64,000 nt of DNA, from assembly GCA_963921195.1 (NCBI GenBank), contig OY992537.1:176531021-176595020 (forward strand). Direction: 5' to 3'. Source of the stretch: Pegoplata infirma (Eukaryota; Arthropoda; Insecta; Diptera; Anthomyiidae). This document shows, piece by piece, positions 21,905-34,386 of this stretch (the stretch's first letter is position 1; every line of letters begins with the position of its first letter). The notes beneath the pieces were generated by a model that was not told the DNA's origin, ran no database searches, and worked only from the letters and a program-made list of their open reading frames with translations. The position numbers and the translations under genes are program-made.

Positions 21905-24726
21905 AATGATTTTATTTTAAGGAAAATCTTTTTTGACATTTTTGTAAAAAAAATTTTTGAGTGTAATTTTTTTCGAGCGGAATTTTTTTTTTTTTGAGTT
22001 TAAAATGTTTTTAGTTGCAAAAACACTTATTGTTAGTAAAATGTTTTTGTGGCTTACTAATGTGATTTAAAGTAAGTTTAGAGTGTTTTTCAATACGTAA
22101 GTACAAATTTTATACAACTATTCGGTATTCTGCCAAAATTGTGGAAAAATAGTGCTTTTTGGCCGAAGACGAATGAATATTCGGTCGGACACTACCAACA
22201 TGTATAGTCGACGTAATCCGTGTATTGGGGATTATGGTTATTTGTGACAGCGTAGGTCATTTCCCCGTAGTTTCTGGGATTTATGTCCATTTTTTTTTTA
22301 TCATAGTGCCCACCAACGTTATGGGGATTATGACCGAATTCATGTCGGACTTAATCCCCCATCCGGAAATGGGGATAATGTCCGTGCGGGCTAAGTCAAG
22401 GCACCTTATATTATTTCAATACTGACATTTAGAGAAAAATTAAGCTGTTCCGCCAAAATTTTTTTTACAAACTTTGAACTAGTTTTAAACGCTAAAAACA
22501 CATTTTCGAGTTTTTTTTGACGCCCTGGTTATAAATTACCAGACTCCATAAAAAAAAAACGGAACACACAGAGTTTTCTTTACATTAATTAAAAAAAATG
22601 CAAAAATTTCTTATAAAACAACCTCCATAAGTTTAATGTTAATGTAAAAAAAAAATGTTGCTGTCGGCTTAACCAAACGTAATGTAACGGTGCCCAAATT
22701 ATAAAATAAAATCAAAAACAAAAAAAATAAATAATAAAACTTTTGTTTTAAAAGATTTTTTTAATATATTTTTCTTAAAAAAAAGAAGAGTAGAAATTAA
22801 GAGAGGAGTGAAAAATATTCATATTTAAGATATTTCTTTCTGTAATAGATTATTTCTCTTTTGTATGTATATTCTTTATGTTAGTTGATAATATATAAGT
22901 GTAATATGTATATAAGTTTTGTTAAAAAATATTTTTTTTTCAATTCTTGGGACAGGGAGAAGTTCTGTTGTTGGTTGTGTGGTATAAGTAATATTTTTTG
23001 TTTGTATTATATATTATTTAATTATGTTTATTATATATTTCATTAAAATTTAACTTTAAATTTAAATCATAAGTATTAGAATAATTTTTTAATTAATTTA
23101 AAGAAATTGTTTTACAATTAACAGTCAGTGTTTTTGTTTCCATTTAAATTTAATTAATTCTGGTTAATTTTAAAATTTATTTTAATCATTACGTTACTTT
23201 ACGTTTAATTTTTTTTGTATAGAAATTAATGCTAACTTTTTGTTTACGTTACACTTTTTTTGTTTAAATTTAAAGTTTTTAAAATAATTGTTTTTGCTCT
23301 ATAAAATAGATTTTTTTGTTGTAAAAATTAAATAAAATTGTTAAATAATTATATAAAAAAGAGTAGATCTAATTACGCAGTTTAAGGGATTATTAAAAAA
23401 AAATAATAAAAAGAAATGTTATTTGTTTTATATTTGTTATTTTAATATGAAATATATAACGATGTTTTTCAGGTGTTGTGAGGTTAAAATTTTTCATGAT
23501 TTTTTTTTAACTACATACTTATGTTTTTACTTTAAAGGGTTAAATATTTTTTGTGTTTTTTTTTTAATATTTACTTAGAACTTTCAACATTTTTTTTTAA
23601 ATTTTACTTTTTTAAAAACTTATTCCATTATTTTTTTTGTATTTTTTTTTATTTATTTTTTTAAATGTAATATAGGTAAATATATAGATTGTATGTTAAA
23701 TGGTTTATATAGTAGTAATAGTACATATATAGATTATTACATAATATGTATATAAACTATTTTGTTTTTATCTTAATTAGACGATATAAAATGTTTATGT
23801 TTTTCGCTTCCTACTGGATTTTTTTTATTGATGTTAAATAAAGTGCGCTGTTGCTGTAATTCCTAATCATATTTTTAGTTATAAATCATCATTTTTTTAA
23901 GATTATCAAAAGTTTTCACAATTTTCAATTAAATTTTTTTTTAAGTTTTTGTTACAAATTTTTATTCAATTTTAAATGAAGATTGCAAAAATTTATATTT
24001 CTAGGTTTTCTCAAACCTATAACACGCTTAATTTTTGAAAGAAACATTCCAATTTAAAATTTGATTGCTGATTATTTTAATAAAATGAATTTTTTATGTT
24101 TCTAAGAACAAAGTTCAAAACCGAAATATTTTAAAAGAAAATTAAACTAATTAAAAGTGCCCGATTAATCAATAGACACAAAATTTAAATTTGAATTAAC
24201 TTTGAAATTTAAGTGTTTAATAAAAAATAAAGAAATCGTTACGACACAACACCACTATTGTTGAATAACGCTTAATATTTAAAAAAAAAAACTAAGAATT
24301 TTATCTCTTAAGCCTGAATTTTGTGAATTCTGCTTCGACTATTTCATGTTTAAACTAAAGATTTTAGAAAATTTGAATATGAACCAATAATAAAGACTTT
24401 TAAATAAAATTATAATTTCAACCCAAGATGTAACGATTCGTGTTGTTCTGCATGTAAAAATTTCAAAAGTAAAATATTTGAACAAAAAAAATACAAAGAA
24501 AATTTAAATTGGTGGCATTTGAAATTTCAAAATAAAATGCAAATATTCAACTCCATAGTCATAAAAAACTATAAAGGCCTATTTAGTCTTAATATAGAGA
24601 GAGGTAGAGGTTTACAAGGCTGAAAAAATAATTGCTATAATTAAGAACAAATGCAATTCAAGCTTTTTGGTACTTTTAAGGAGTATAACTTCCAAAATGT
24701 ATATTTTTAAAATTAAAAACATTAGA
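21905..24726. other. AT-rich DNA, no gene recognised
   Basis: Contains a slightly GC-richer patch at 22200-22410 with four copies of a GGGGATTATG-like word (one inverted). 22440-24720 is long A/T runs. Part could be a long 3' UTR or downstream flank of Hrb27C on the minus strand, but there is no direct evidence. Confidence 0.3.
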
Positions 24727-24868
24727 GGTATTCAGAGTCTTGTTGCCACCCCTGGCAATGTAGCAAAAGAGTACTTCTTTCAAAAAATACATGTATTTTG
24801 AAAAGTAATTTTGAAAAGTGCTCTTTTACCACCAGTGCCAGGGCTGGCAAGCAAGACTCTGAATACCA
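24727..24868. mobile_element. 142-bp MITE with GGTATTCAGAGTCTTG ends
   Basis: GGTATTCAGAGTCTTGTTGC and, inverted, GGTATTCAGAGTCTTGCTTG, followed inward by CCCTGGCA / TGCCAGGG. TSD not clear. Confidence 0.8.
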
Positions 24869-25560
24869 CTATTGAAACTGACAATTATACTCTCAGTAAA
24901 TAATAAAATTCTTGAATTTTGAATCTACTTTAACAATACTAAATACTTTCCAGCTATTCATATATTCTAACTCACTTTACATTTAGACCAAATTAGACTT
25001 TAGTGTTCAATAAAACAATGTTTTTAAATTATTTTGAGCAAAATAACGGTTTTTCATTATCATTGTGACACTAAACATATACTCGTGGTATTAACACTTT
25101 ATATCAAAACATTCTGAATGGGATATAACACATTATAATTATGGTATAAAACATTATAAATTATAAACATGGTATAATCGACTATTACACATTTTATAAC
25201 AGATTATATCACGTTTAAATTTTTATATAATGCATTATAATCGTGGTATGATAGAATATAACACATTTTAATTATGATATAATATATTATAGCACATTAT
25301 AATCGTGTTATACAACGTTATATCGTGATAAAATATATTATACTCACGGTATAATACATTATAATAGTGGTATAATCTATTATAACACATTTCATTTGTG
25401 TATAATATATTATACACAAATAAAATCGTGTAATAACACATTATTATCGTAGTATAAACAATTATTATCGTAGTATAAACAATTATAACACATTTCAATT
25501 GTGATTTAATACTTTATATAGCATTACAATAGTTGTATAATACGTTATATCTTGATAATT

Positions 25561-25832
25561 AGGGAATTCACATGGGTATCGTATTTGGTGTTGTATGTTG
25601 TATATCCTATCTAAAAACAGGGTTGGTTAAACTTTAAATTAATAATACGACACTTACACGATATGACGATACAACATTTATACCTCTGTTTTGTGTGCTA
25701 TTTTCAAGTATGCTAACAAGAAAAGAATTTATGAGAAAATTATCGAATGAGAGATAAATAATTTTTAACAACTCTGTTTTTAGATAGGACAATACAACTT
25801 TACAACAAATACGATACCCATGTGAATTCCCT
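25561..25832. mobile_element. 272-bp MITE with about 75-bp terminal inverted repeats
   Basis: AGGGAATTCACATGGGTATC and its complement lie at the two ends. Arms continue through TCTAAAAACAG(G/A)GTTG for about 75 bp. Inserted in the TTATAATCG array. Confidence 0.82.
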
Positions 25833-26438
25833 AAATATATATTATAATCGTGGTATAGTATATTAACATCGCAGTTAAATACATTATTATAGAGGTATAA
25901 TACATCATAATCGTAGCATAATCGATTTTAACTCATTTTTTTATTGTGATTTAATACATTATTTAACACAATAATCGTGTTGTAATACGTTATATCGTGG
26001 TAAAATATACTATAGTCATGGTATAATACATTATAATCGTGGTATTATCGATAACACATTTCATTTGTGTATAATTTATTATAATCGTGGTATAATCAAT
26101 TGTAACACATTATAATTGTGATATAATTCATGAAAATCTTGGTATGATGCATTTTAATCGTGTCACAATCGATCATAACACATTTCAATTGTGATTTATT
26201 ACATTATAGCACTTTATAATCGTGGTATAATTCGTTACATCTTGATAATATATATTATAATCGTGTTATAGTACATTATAATCGTTGCATAATACATTAT
26301 AATCGTGGCATAATCGGTTATAACTCATTTTAATTTTTATTTAATACATTCTAGCACATTATAATTGTGGCATACTCGGTTATAACAAATTTTAGTTGTG
26401 ATTTAATGAATTAAAGCACATTATAATCGTGTTAAAAT

Positions 26439-26811
26439 CAGGGTTGGCAACCGATACCCACCTAGAATAACGGTATTTGGCTATTGTGCCGCATCCAATA
26501 TAGATATGGACATTTTCAAAAGCGATTACGAAAGGTTATGAAATTTTTGGTATTTTAAATGTGTCATCGTGTTTCTACCGGTTCGTTTTCGAAATATAGG
26601 TCAATACCTTTATAATACCGTTTGAAACGGTATTATAACGGTATTGGCCTATATAATTAAAATGAACCGGTAGCAACACGAAGTGACACATTTAAAATAC
26701 TAGAAATTTCATCAGCTTTCATAATCGCTTTTGAAAATGTCCATACCTTTATTGATTGCGGCACAATAGCCAAATACCGTTTTTCTAGGTGGGTATCGAT
26801 TGCCAACCCTG
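26439..26811. mobile_element. 373-bp palindromic hAT-type MITE, 8-bp GTTAAAAT duplication
   Basis: Ends CAGGGTTGGCAA and TTGCCAACCCTG, flanked by GTTAAAAT at 26431-26438 and 26812-26819. The 8-bp duplication and CAGGG...CCCTG ends are typical of hAT elements. The whole element is one hairpin, arms about 185 bp, with the centre near 26625 at GTTTGAAAC. Confidence 0.9.
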
Positions 26812-27115
26812 GTTAAAATACGTTATATCGTGGTAAAATATATCATAGTCATGGTATAATACATAATAATCGTGGTATAATTGATTATAACATATTTAAT
26901 TTTTGTATAATACATTATAATTGTGGTATAACCAAATGTAACACGTTTTAATTGTGATATAGTTTATTATAATTGTTGTAATTTAATATATTATCGCACA
27001 TTAAAATCGTTTTACAATACGTTATATTGTGGTAAAATACATTATACTCGTAGTATAATCGATTATAACACATTTTCTTTATTAATTCATATTACATTAG
27101 CACATTATAATCATA

Positions 27116-27282
27116 GGTCCTTACCACAAGAAAACAAAAAGTATTTTAACAAAAGTTTTATTTTAAATTTCAAATTTTCAATACATTTTTTGAAAGTCGA
27201 TTTAAAAAACAAAAACAATTTGTATGGAAATAAAATTAAAATCTTATTTTAAATATATTTTGTTTTTCTATGGTAAGGCTGA
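27116..27282. mobile_element. 167-bp MITE in the AT-rich array
   Basis: GTCCTTACCACAAGAAAAC and, inverted, GCCTTACCATAGAAAAAC; the arms stay similar for about 50 bp. Confidence 0.65.
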
Positions 27283-27830
27283 TAGTATAATGCTTTATGA
27301 TCGTAGTATAATCGCATATAACACATTTTAATTGTGTATAAATTATCATAATCGATAACACAATATAAATATGAAATAATTCATTATAATCGATTTTAAC
27401 ACTTTTTTGTGATATAATTCATTATAGGCACATTATAATTGTGGTATTAAATGTAATGACAATTTATCGTGGTAAATATATATTATCTTCATGATATAAC
27501 ACATTAAAATCGTAGTTTTATCAATTATAACACATTTTAATTGTGTTATAATTCATTTTAGCACGTTATAAACGTAGTATAATCGATTATTAACACATTC
27601 TAATTGTGAAATAATTTATTATAATTGATTTTAACACATCCTTATTGTGAAATAAATTATTATAGGCACATTATAATCGTGGTTTAATATGCTATGACAA
27701 TTTATCTTGGTAAATATATATTATATTTGCGATATAACATATTAAATTCATAGTTTCATCGATTATAACACATTTAAATTGTGGTATAATTTATTATAGC
27801 GTGTCGTAATCGTTGTATTTTAACAGCGCA

Positions 27831-29710
27831 GGTCAATCAGATTTTATTTAAAATTTTCTGTTGAACAAAATTATTTACTGAACTTTATTATGAATAGTTT
27901 TAAAAGTTTTATTTATTGAACAAAAGGGCGTGCTGTGTTATTCTTTAGCTATATTTAAGATGTTATAAGAAGTTATAATATTTGTAAATTGTCTGTTTTT
28001 TTTTAAATCCTTTTATATATATCTGAGCTCAAAAGAAAACTATATACACACATTTTTATTTTTTTTTATATAAAATTTATTGGAAAAAGTGTTGTTTTTA
28101 TTAATTCGATAAATTTATTTTATGTTGTATGGTATAAACTAAAACGTTATGAAAACCAACTTTTACTTGTTCTTGTTATTTATAGAGTGTCTTAATAAAA
28201 ACTAAAGTTTTTATGTTAAATATAAATTAAAAACATTTAATTCTTTAAAATTTACCAAAAAAAAAAAATTGAAACAAAAAAACGCATGCCTAAACTATTA
28301 TTTCGCTATTTTTTATGGTAAAAGTTTTTACTTTTTTTATTAATCGTAAGGTATGTATATTATATATATATGCTACAATTCACCAAAATAGTTAACATTA
28401 AAATAAAAAAAAAATGTTTTTTTTTTAATTTTAAAACAAAAAAATAAATGAATATTATTTAAAAAGAAGCCTTAAAAACAACTGAGAGGGGGAGTAAAAG
28501 TTAAAAGTAGAGGCTAAATTGAAAAAAACGACGTGCTTTTGCTTAGTTTTTTTGATTTTTTCTTTTTTTCTCGTTTAATGCTATTTGTAGGTTTTATTAC
28601 TTTATATTTTGTTATAAATATTTAATTTTAAATATTAACGCTTTAACTATATATGCAAATGTCTAACTGTAGGTTTTTAACTATATAATGAATATGTCTG
28701 TAGTATTTTAAATTAATTTTAAATTTTTTAAATGTAATCCATTATTGTATTCTAGAAATCTAATAGTTTTACATGCAGACACATTTTTTTGTTGTTTAAC
28801 ATTAAAAAGTTACCTTGTAATTAAAAAAAAAAAGAACATTTTTGCTAAAAAATAATAATTTTGAAATTATTTTAATTATAAAAAAAAATTATATATAAAC
28901 TTAGATGTGTCACGTTTCTATAAGAGAAATTAATTTCATAATATAAGTTTTTTTTTTTTTGAAAAATTCAAAACCAAAGACAACCTTAATTTCTTTCAGA
29001 TTTGAGGCAGTTAGATTCCTTATCTTTCTTAATTTTAGTTAACCTTTTTCGTTTTTAAAATTTTCAATTAAAAACTCAATTACTTGTATCAAATTAGTTT
29101 CTCTTTAAGATTAGACGTGTTTATATATAGTAATGTTATTCTAAAAAATGATTTTATTTCTCTTTAAAGTTTAAACCCCTATTTAATATGTGTATATGTG
29201 TTTTTCTTTATCCTAAAACATGTTTTGTTGTGTTTCTTTTTTTTTTAGATTTTTTTCTTTTTCTTTTTTTCTCTATAACTTTAGTTTCTTTTTTTTTTTT
29301 GTTATTTTAGCAGTTGGTTAACATCATAATTAACTAATGTTGTATTGTATCTTTTTTCGTATTGTTAATTATATAAATTAATGATTTCTTTAAATTACTC
29401 TCCGCTTTTGCAACTGTTGTTTTAGTTTTTATAGTAATATAGTAGTAGTAAATGTATTAGTTCGAATCAAAATATATTTATGTTGTATTATAAAATTTTA
29501 AATTTAAGAAAACGTCAAGAAACAAATAAAAAACAGCATTTTTATACGGAAAATATTTGATAACATCAAAAAATAATTTTGAAGTCTTTGCAGTGGTATG
29601 AAAGTTGACGACCACTGGATTAATTAAATAAATATCAAGAATTTTATACAAAAAAACTGTCATTATAGAATTTCTTGCAAAACAAAGACATTTTGATTCG
29701 GCCTAATGTA
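27831..29710. other. AT-rich DNA, no gene recognised
   Basis: Long T runs and AATAAA-like words on both strands. It is downstream of Hrb27C on the minus strand and could include an extended 3' UTR, but nothing proves it. Confidence 0.3.
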
Positions 29711-29717
29711 TATATAT

Positions 29718-30820
29718 TAGGGCGGAGTATTTTTTTCGACAAAATCGTCTAGCATATTCGGATGCTGCATAAAATTCTTAGAAAAATTGCCAAACAAACC
29801 ATGTCTCAAAAATCAGTTTTGACCCCCCCAATTTTTAAAAATAGTTTAGCACAATATACGACTTTTTTAGCTGAGCTTATTTTGAATATATTGTTTTACT
29901 AATAAATGTTGCTTTTATTTTGTATTAAGAGGTGTACCTGGTATTTTTGGGTACGGGGAATCCGTATTTAATATTTATTTTGCTCTAAACCGCTGCTAGA
30001 GGGCGCTAAAAAACAAAAATCTGGACTTGGGATTTTTTTATTATGAAGGCAGATACTCTAAGGAGCCATATAGACATTCCCATTTACAGTTAAATAAAAT
30101 TCCAAAAACTCGCGATTTTCAATTTTTTTAAAATCCATAAAAAAATAAAAAGTGGTGTTGTTTGAAGAGCTATAACTTTTTTAATAAATATTCAGGGTAT
30201 TCACTTCAGAATTTCTTGACCCTTGCAAAAGTGCAATATTGCAACATTTTTTTTTTTTTTAAATTTTAATAAAATTTTTATTTTTCTATTGCCTTTTATA
30301 TGATGCGTAGTTGCAAGAAAATATTTGCAATTTATTTTAATATAAATACAATTGCTTTTATTCACAAAAAAACAAGAAAAAAAGTTGCAATTTTGACATT
30401 TCGCAATTTTGCAAGACTAAAATTTCTGACGTGAATTCCATTATTATTTAAATTAATATTTAATTTCAATTTTGATTTTAAAAATCGGATATTTACTTAA
30501 GAAGTTATCGCTCATTAAATTACAACACTTTTTAATATTTTGGGATTTTTTAAAAATGAAAATCGCGAATAAAATCGGCTCCATAATGTATCTACATATG
30601 TACACAATCTAAAGATCCCAAGTCAAAAAATACCCTTTTTCTCGTGCTGATGGATGGAAAAGGCGTATATCGTACAAAACTATTTTTGAAAATTGGGGGG
30701 GTCAAAACTGATTTTTGAGACACGGTTTGTTCGGCATTTTTTCTTAGACTTTTATGCAGAATCCAAATTACCTAAACGATTTTGTCAAAAATTTTGCTCC
30801 GAACAATTCACTCCACTCTA
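29718..30820. mobile_element. 1.1-kb foldback-like inverted-repeat element
   Basis: GGGCGGAGTATTTTTTTCGA at the left is matched inverted at the right end (GAGTGGAGTGAATT). Arms are roughly 400-500 bp, including ACTTGGGAT, GGAGCCATATAG / GGAGCCGATTTT and TCGCGATTTTCA blocks, with a loop of about 200 bp. No coding capacity. Confidence 0.7.
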
Positions 30821-31089
30821 ATATATATATAAAAAAAACGTATATTTGAAAAGGTTTTGTCCTTAAAAATGTTGTTACTTTCTTCTTTATATATATGTAT
30901 ATATGAATGTATATAAACTTGATTTTCTTTTGAAGAGTTTCATATATATATAGTTTCATATTTGTTTATAATTAATTATTATTTAGTTATTAATATTTTA
31001 ATAATATATAAAAAAAAATAATATTTAACTGAACTTTACTGTACGAAACAGACGACGCTATAGCTTAAAATATGTTCACCTTGTATGTT

Positions 31090-31095
31090 TTTATT
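31090..31095 (-). promoter_or_regulatory. Candidate polyadenylation signal for Hrb27C
   Basis: AATAAA on the minus strand, about 150 bases past the stop codon. Longer 3' UTR forms cannot be excluded because many AATAAA words follow. Confidence 0.4.
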
Positions 31096-31243
31096 GTTGA
31101 TGTTTTATATTATGGTTGAAAAGTGTTCATCCTTATGTTGTTGTTCTTATCTATTATATTTCTTGATGTTGTATTTGATGAATAACAGCAGCAGCATTGT
31201 TTTTAGCAGCAGGTTGTTACATTTTAGGCGACTTATATATCTC

Positions 31244-32017
31244 TTAGACAGCTTGTGAAGTTGCGTATGGTGGCTGTGTTGAACTGTCATTGCCATACGC
31301 TGACCGCGGACCGGCTCCATAATTGGATGCACCCCCTTCTTGTTTAACATAATTTGAATAGTCATAATCATAACCTGAACCATAACCACCATAATCATAT
31401 TCGGAACCAGATTTAGATGCTGAATTACCTGGTCCAGTGCGTGGCATGCCACCAACGGGTCCTGTTGTTGAAGGACCTCCAGCTGCCCAAGTTTGAGCTC
31501 TAGAATACATATCAGTAGCTGTACCAGCACCGGCACCAGGTGCACCAGTTGGTCCAGCCGAATTAGGTGGCATATTCCAGGCATTCCAACTGCCACCACC
31601 TGATGGTCCAGATGGTCCACCAGTTGAGGTGGAATTGTACATATCATAACCACCATAACCTTGTGTTTGCTGTGGTCCAGCGTAGTTTGACCACTGTGGT
31701 GGAGGTCCTTGGGGACCAGGTGGTGCACCCCAACCTTGATAAGATCCGGGTCCACTGTTGCCATAACCATAACCGCCTTGTTGTGGTGAAGTACCCCAAC
31801 CTTGATACCCAGGCATCATGTTTGGTGCACCAAGTGGCATATTCAATGGTGGTCCTCCCATTTGTCCGTTTTGTCCCTGCATCATATTGATTGGTGCATG
31901 GGGTGGACCCCAGTGACTACATTCATTGCCAAGCTTACCATATGCTCCACCAACAGTACTGTTATTGGCGTTTTGAGAGCTTGATCCATCACGCGGTTCA
32001 GCTTTTTTAATTTCCAC
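31244..32017 (-). CDS. Hrb27C: Hrb27C (hrp48) last coding exon, Gly/Pro-rich C-terminal half
   Basis: Encodes the C-terminal 257 residues of an hnRNP A/B protein that binds pre-mRNA and mRNA in nucleus and cytoplasm (in Drosophila it acts in splicing and in localisation and translational control of mRNAs). The exon starts after the acceptor CCTGAAG and reads VEIKKAEPRDGSS, completing the end of RRM2. It then becomes Gly, Pro, Gln, Tyr and Ser rich (repeated GPQGPP, GYGGY, GSGYDYDY) and ends in TSQAV with a TAA stop at 31244-31246. Joined to the upstream exon the protein is 422 residues, essentially the Drosophila length (421). The frame apparently beginning at 32017 starts with GTG and is not a real start. 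Overlapping frames here are shadows. Confidence 0.95.
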   Translation of the reverse strand: MEIKKAEPRDGSSSQNANNSTVGGAYGKLGNECSHWGPPHAPINMMQGQNGQMGGPPLNMPLGAPNMMPGYQGWGTSPQQGGYGYGNSGPGSYQGWGAPPGPQGPPPQWSNYAGPQQTQGYGGYDMYNSTSTGGPSGPSGGGSWNAWNMPPNSAGPTGAPGAGAGTATDMYSRAQTWAAGGPSTTGPVGGMPRTGPGNSASKSGSEYDYGGYGSGYDYDYSNYVKQEGGASNYGAGPRSAYGNDSSTQPPYATSQAV

Positions 32018-32149
32018 CTTCAGGAAAAGGAATAGAAATGAATTGCAATAAGTATAAAATTGTCGGCAACTTAATTTCTATAGAAATTATACTAGATATG
32101 TAATCCAGAGAATACTAATAAAAAAAACCATGATATTAATCACTAGAGT

Positions 32150-32625
32150 CCGACCAAACCCACTTTTTGAGGCCGAACCGAAACCGATCCCAATATTCGG
32201 CCGAAACCAAACCGAAACTTCAACAAAAAATCCCTGGCGTGAAAAAAATAATTATGATTGATTTAAAGAAACAAATACGGCACTTAATGTTTTTAAATAT
32301 TTAAAAAAAAATGTTTATTTTACTAAACTTAAAAAAAAATATTTTTATAAAGAATTAAAAAAATTTGAACTATAACAGTGTCACATTTATTGTACAACCT
32401 TGTTATTTTTTGTTAAAGTGAACTAAATCAAGTAGAATGAAACACAAAATTAAAAAAAAAAATCAGCGACTTTTTTATATATTTTTTTTAAATAACAGAA
32501 AAGTTTCGGTTTCGGCTAATATTTGGCCAAAATTTTGCGAATACCGAATAAGGGACGAAACCCCAATATTCGGCCGAAACCGAATATTCGGTCAAAAAAA
32601 CGCTTCCCGCTCCAATTGTGATTAA
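32150..32625. mobile_element. Intronic repeat with TTCGGCCGAAAC motifs at both ends
   Basis: CCGAACCGAAACCGA and AATATTCGGCCGAAACC at the left, AAAGTTTCGGTTTCGGCTAA and repeated ATATTCGGCCGAAACCGA at the right, enclosing an A/T-rich core. Probably a MITE; ends not defined. Confidence 0.5.
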
Positions 32626-32940
32626 TAGAGATTAATCACAATTGGAGCGGGAACCGTTTTTTCCCAAGTGTCCTCATAAAAATAGAATATAGTTTGGCGG
32701 AAAAGTGCCCCTGAATTTTGTTTCATATAAAATGTTTAAGAGCAATTGCGGAAAAACGCTTCTTGCTCCAATTGTGATTAAACTCTAACATAGCTATTCC
32801 TGTTTTCACAAACGTGCTACATATTAATCACAATTGGAGCGGAAAGCGTTTTTCGCAACTGTCCTCATAAAAATAGTATAAAATCATGTTGGGCGGAAAA
32901 ACGCGGCTAAATTTTGTTTACATATAAATATTGTAATTAA
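32600..32940. repeat. Two tandem hairpins built on GCTCCAATTGTGATTA
   Basis: First hairpin 32602-32658 (short loop), second 32750-32860 (loop about 55 bp). Each is followed by a related TGTCCTCATAAAAATAG segment, so the unit was duplicated in tandem (about 200 bp). Confidence 0.75.
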
Positions 32941-33244
32941 CCCTTAAAAATGCGTCGAAGATAATTTTTGCTACCCGTGAATAGGTAGTAATGCTAATAG
33001 ATGTCTTCAGTGAAATTTGATAATTGTAAATTATGATATATTTTTAAATTGTGTTTCACCAAAGCAAAGTGAAATATGTAAAAAAAATGTTATAAATACA
33101 CTTCTGAGCTAAATGTCTTTAGTGAAATTTGATGCTGGTTCTTTTCTTAAAACATTTTAACCCTCTATCTCCCATTTTTGGAGGCAATTTTAGACGTTTT
33201 TTCCAATTTCGTCATAAAACACCACTAATACATACGTTTGAAGG

Positions 33245-33640
33245 GTTAAAATGTTCTACAAACATTTTCTTCGTCAAATTTTACTAGGAGTTGTCAAAGG
33301 TCAAAAGTTCGTGAGATATAAGCAAGATGCTTAAAAAAGTAAAATTGTAAAGTATCATATTTTGTTAAATTGTGTTTCAGCAAAATACTTTACCCTCCTG
33401 CTACACCTTCCATAATTATGTAAACATAAAATCAACAAACACACACAAAACAACAACAAAAATTTGTTATTGTTTTGTTTGTGTTTGTTGCTTTATGTCT
33501 ACATAATTATGGAAGGTGTAACAGGAGGGTAACAATTTATCTTTTTTAAGCATCTTGCTTATATCGCACGAACTTTTGACCTCTGACAACCTCTAGTAAA
33601 ATTTGATGAAGAAAATGTTTGCAGAACATTGTAACCCCTC
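33245..33640. mobile_element. 400-bp palindromic element in the Hrb27C intron
   Basis: Arms of about 185 bp, e.g. CTCCTGCTACACCTTCCATA against its complement at 33508, and AGCATCTTGCTTATATC paired with 33319. The centre is ACAAAAATTTGTTATTG near 33450. Transcribed as part of the intron it could form a long dsRNA hairpin. Confidence 0.8.
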
Positions 33641-33891
33641 AGACACAATTCTTAGTGATGTTCCAATAAGTGACAAAAACTAAGGGGAAAGCGTTTTTTA
33701 GTTTTTGGTGTAATTTTTTTTTCTTTTGATACTTTTTTCCAAACTTACCAATTGGTAAATTTTGTTTTTGGAAGACTTATAATTTCAAATTCAATTCAAT
33801 TTTAGTAGTTTTTTTGTTTTCGAAGAAAACTCGAATTTTTGGTCACTTAACTCTTATTTATTTAACATTAAAATGCGTTTTTTAAACTCAC

Positions 33892-34386
33892 CTGCTTGCC
33901 ATTAAGATTAATATAACGTTCATTTGTTACATGTTCAACTGATGATTCCTCCTCAAAGGATAAGAAACCAAAACCACGCGACTTTTTTTTCTCCTGATCG
34001 TACATAATAACAACTTCAGTCACCTTTCCATAACGACCAAAAAAGGTGCGCAAATCGGTTTCGGTGACGTTAGATGGTAATCCTCCAAGGAATACCTTGT
34101 AGCCACCACCTTTTTTGGGTTTCTGCAAAGTACGTGGATTACAAGGTTTAGGATCGATTGTTCGTCCGTCTAATGTATGAGGACCGCTTTGTAAAACATG
34201 CGTAACATTAGCTGGATCGGCAAATGTTACAAAACCGAAACCACGTGAACGACCACTTTCATTATTTTTCATAACTACACAGTCGATAATTTCGCCAAAG
34301 CGACAGAAGTAGCGAGATAGATTCTCTTGAGTGGTTTCCCATGAAAGACCACCAACGAAAAGTTTGCCCCTCTCATCTTCCTCCAT
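33892..34386 (-). CDS. Hrb27C: Hrb27C (hrp48) first coding exon, two RNA recognition motifs
   Basis: Encodes residues 1-165, beginning MEEDERGKLFVGGL as in Drosophila hrp48. RRM1 has RNP2 LFVGGL at 9-14 and RNP1 RGFGFVTF at 48-55. RRM2 has RNP2 VFLGGL at 98-103 and RNP1 RGFGFLSF at 137-144. The exon ends NGKQ before a consensus donor GTGAGT, and the next exon supplies VEIKK in frame. The start is the ATG at 34386-34384 with A at -3. The open frame extends 14 codons upstream, but that stretch begins at TTG and is taken as 5' UTR. The protein is very conserved, which contrasts with the repeat-laden surroundings. Confidence 0.97.

Larger units (their letters stand above)
25100..27830. repeat. 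AT-rich minisatellite-like array, about 21-bp TTATAATCGTGGTATAATACA unit
   Basis: About 2.7 kb of degenerate units built on ATTATAATCGTGGTATAAT and AACACATTTTAATTGTGAT words, alternating irregularly. It is interrupted by three MITEs (25561-25832, 26439-26811, 27116-27282) whose removal restores continuous repeat, so the array is older than they are. Confidence 0.85.
32018..33891 (-). other. Hrb27C intron between coding exons, filled with hairpin repeats
   Basis: Phase-0 intron with donor GTGAGT (33891-33886) and acceptor AG at 32019-32018. It holds a repeat with CCGAATATTCGGCCGAAAC words at both ends of an AT core (32150-32625). It also has two hairpins built on GCTCCAATTGTGATTA (32600-32660 and 32750-32855), and a large inverted repeat centred near 33450 (33245-33640). 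Confidence 0.9.

Noticed and set aside
25268..25498. 76-residue minus frame rich in Tyr, Ile and Thr
   Set aside because: Translation of the TTATAATCGTGG array.
31147..31984. Frames overlapping the last Hrb27C exon on both strands
   Set aside because: Shadows of the Gly/Pro-rich coding exon; splice sites and family length fix the true frame.
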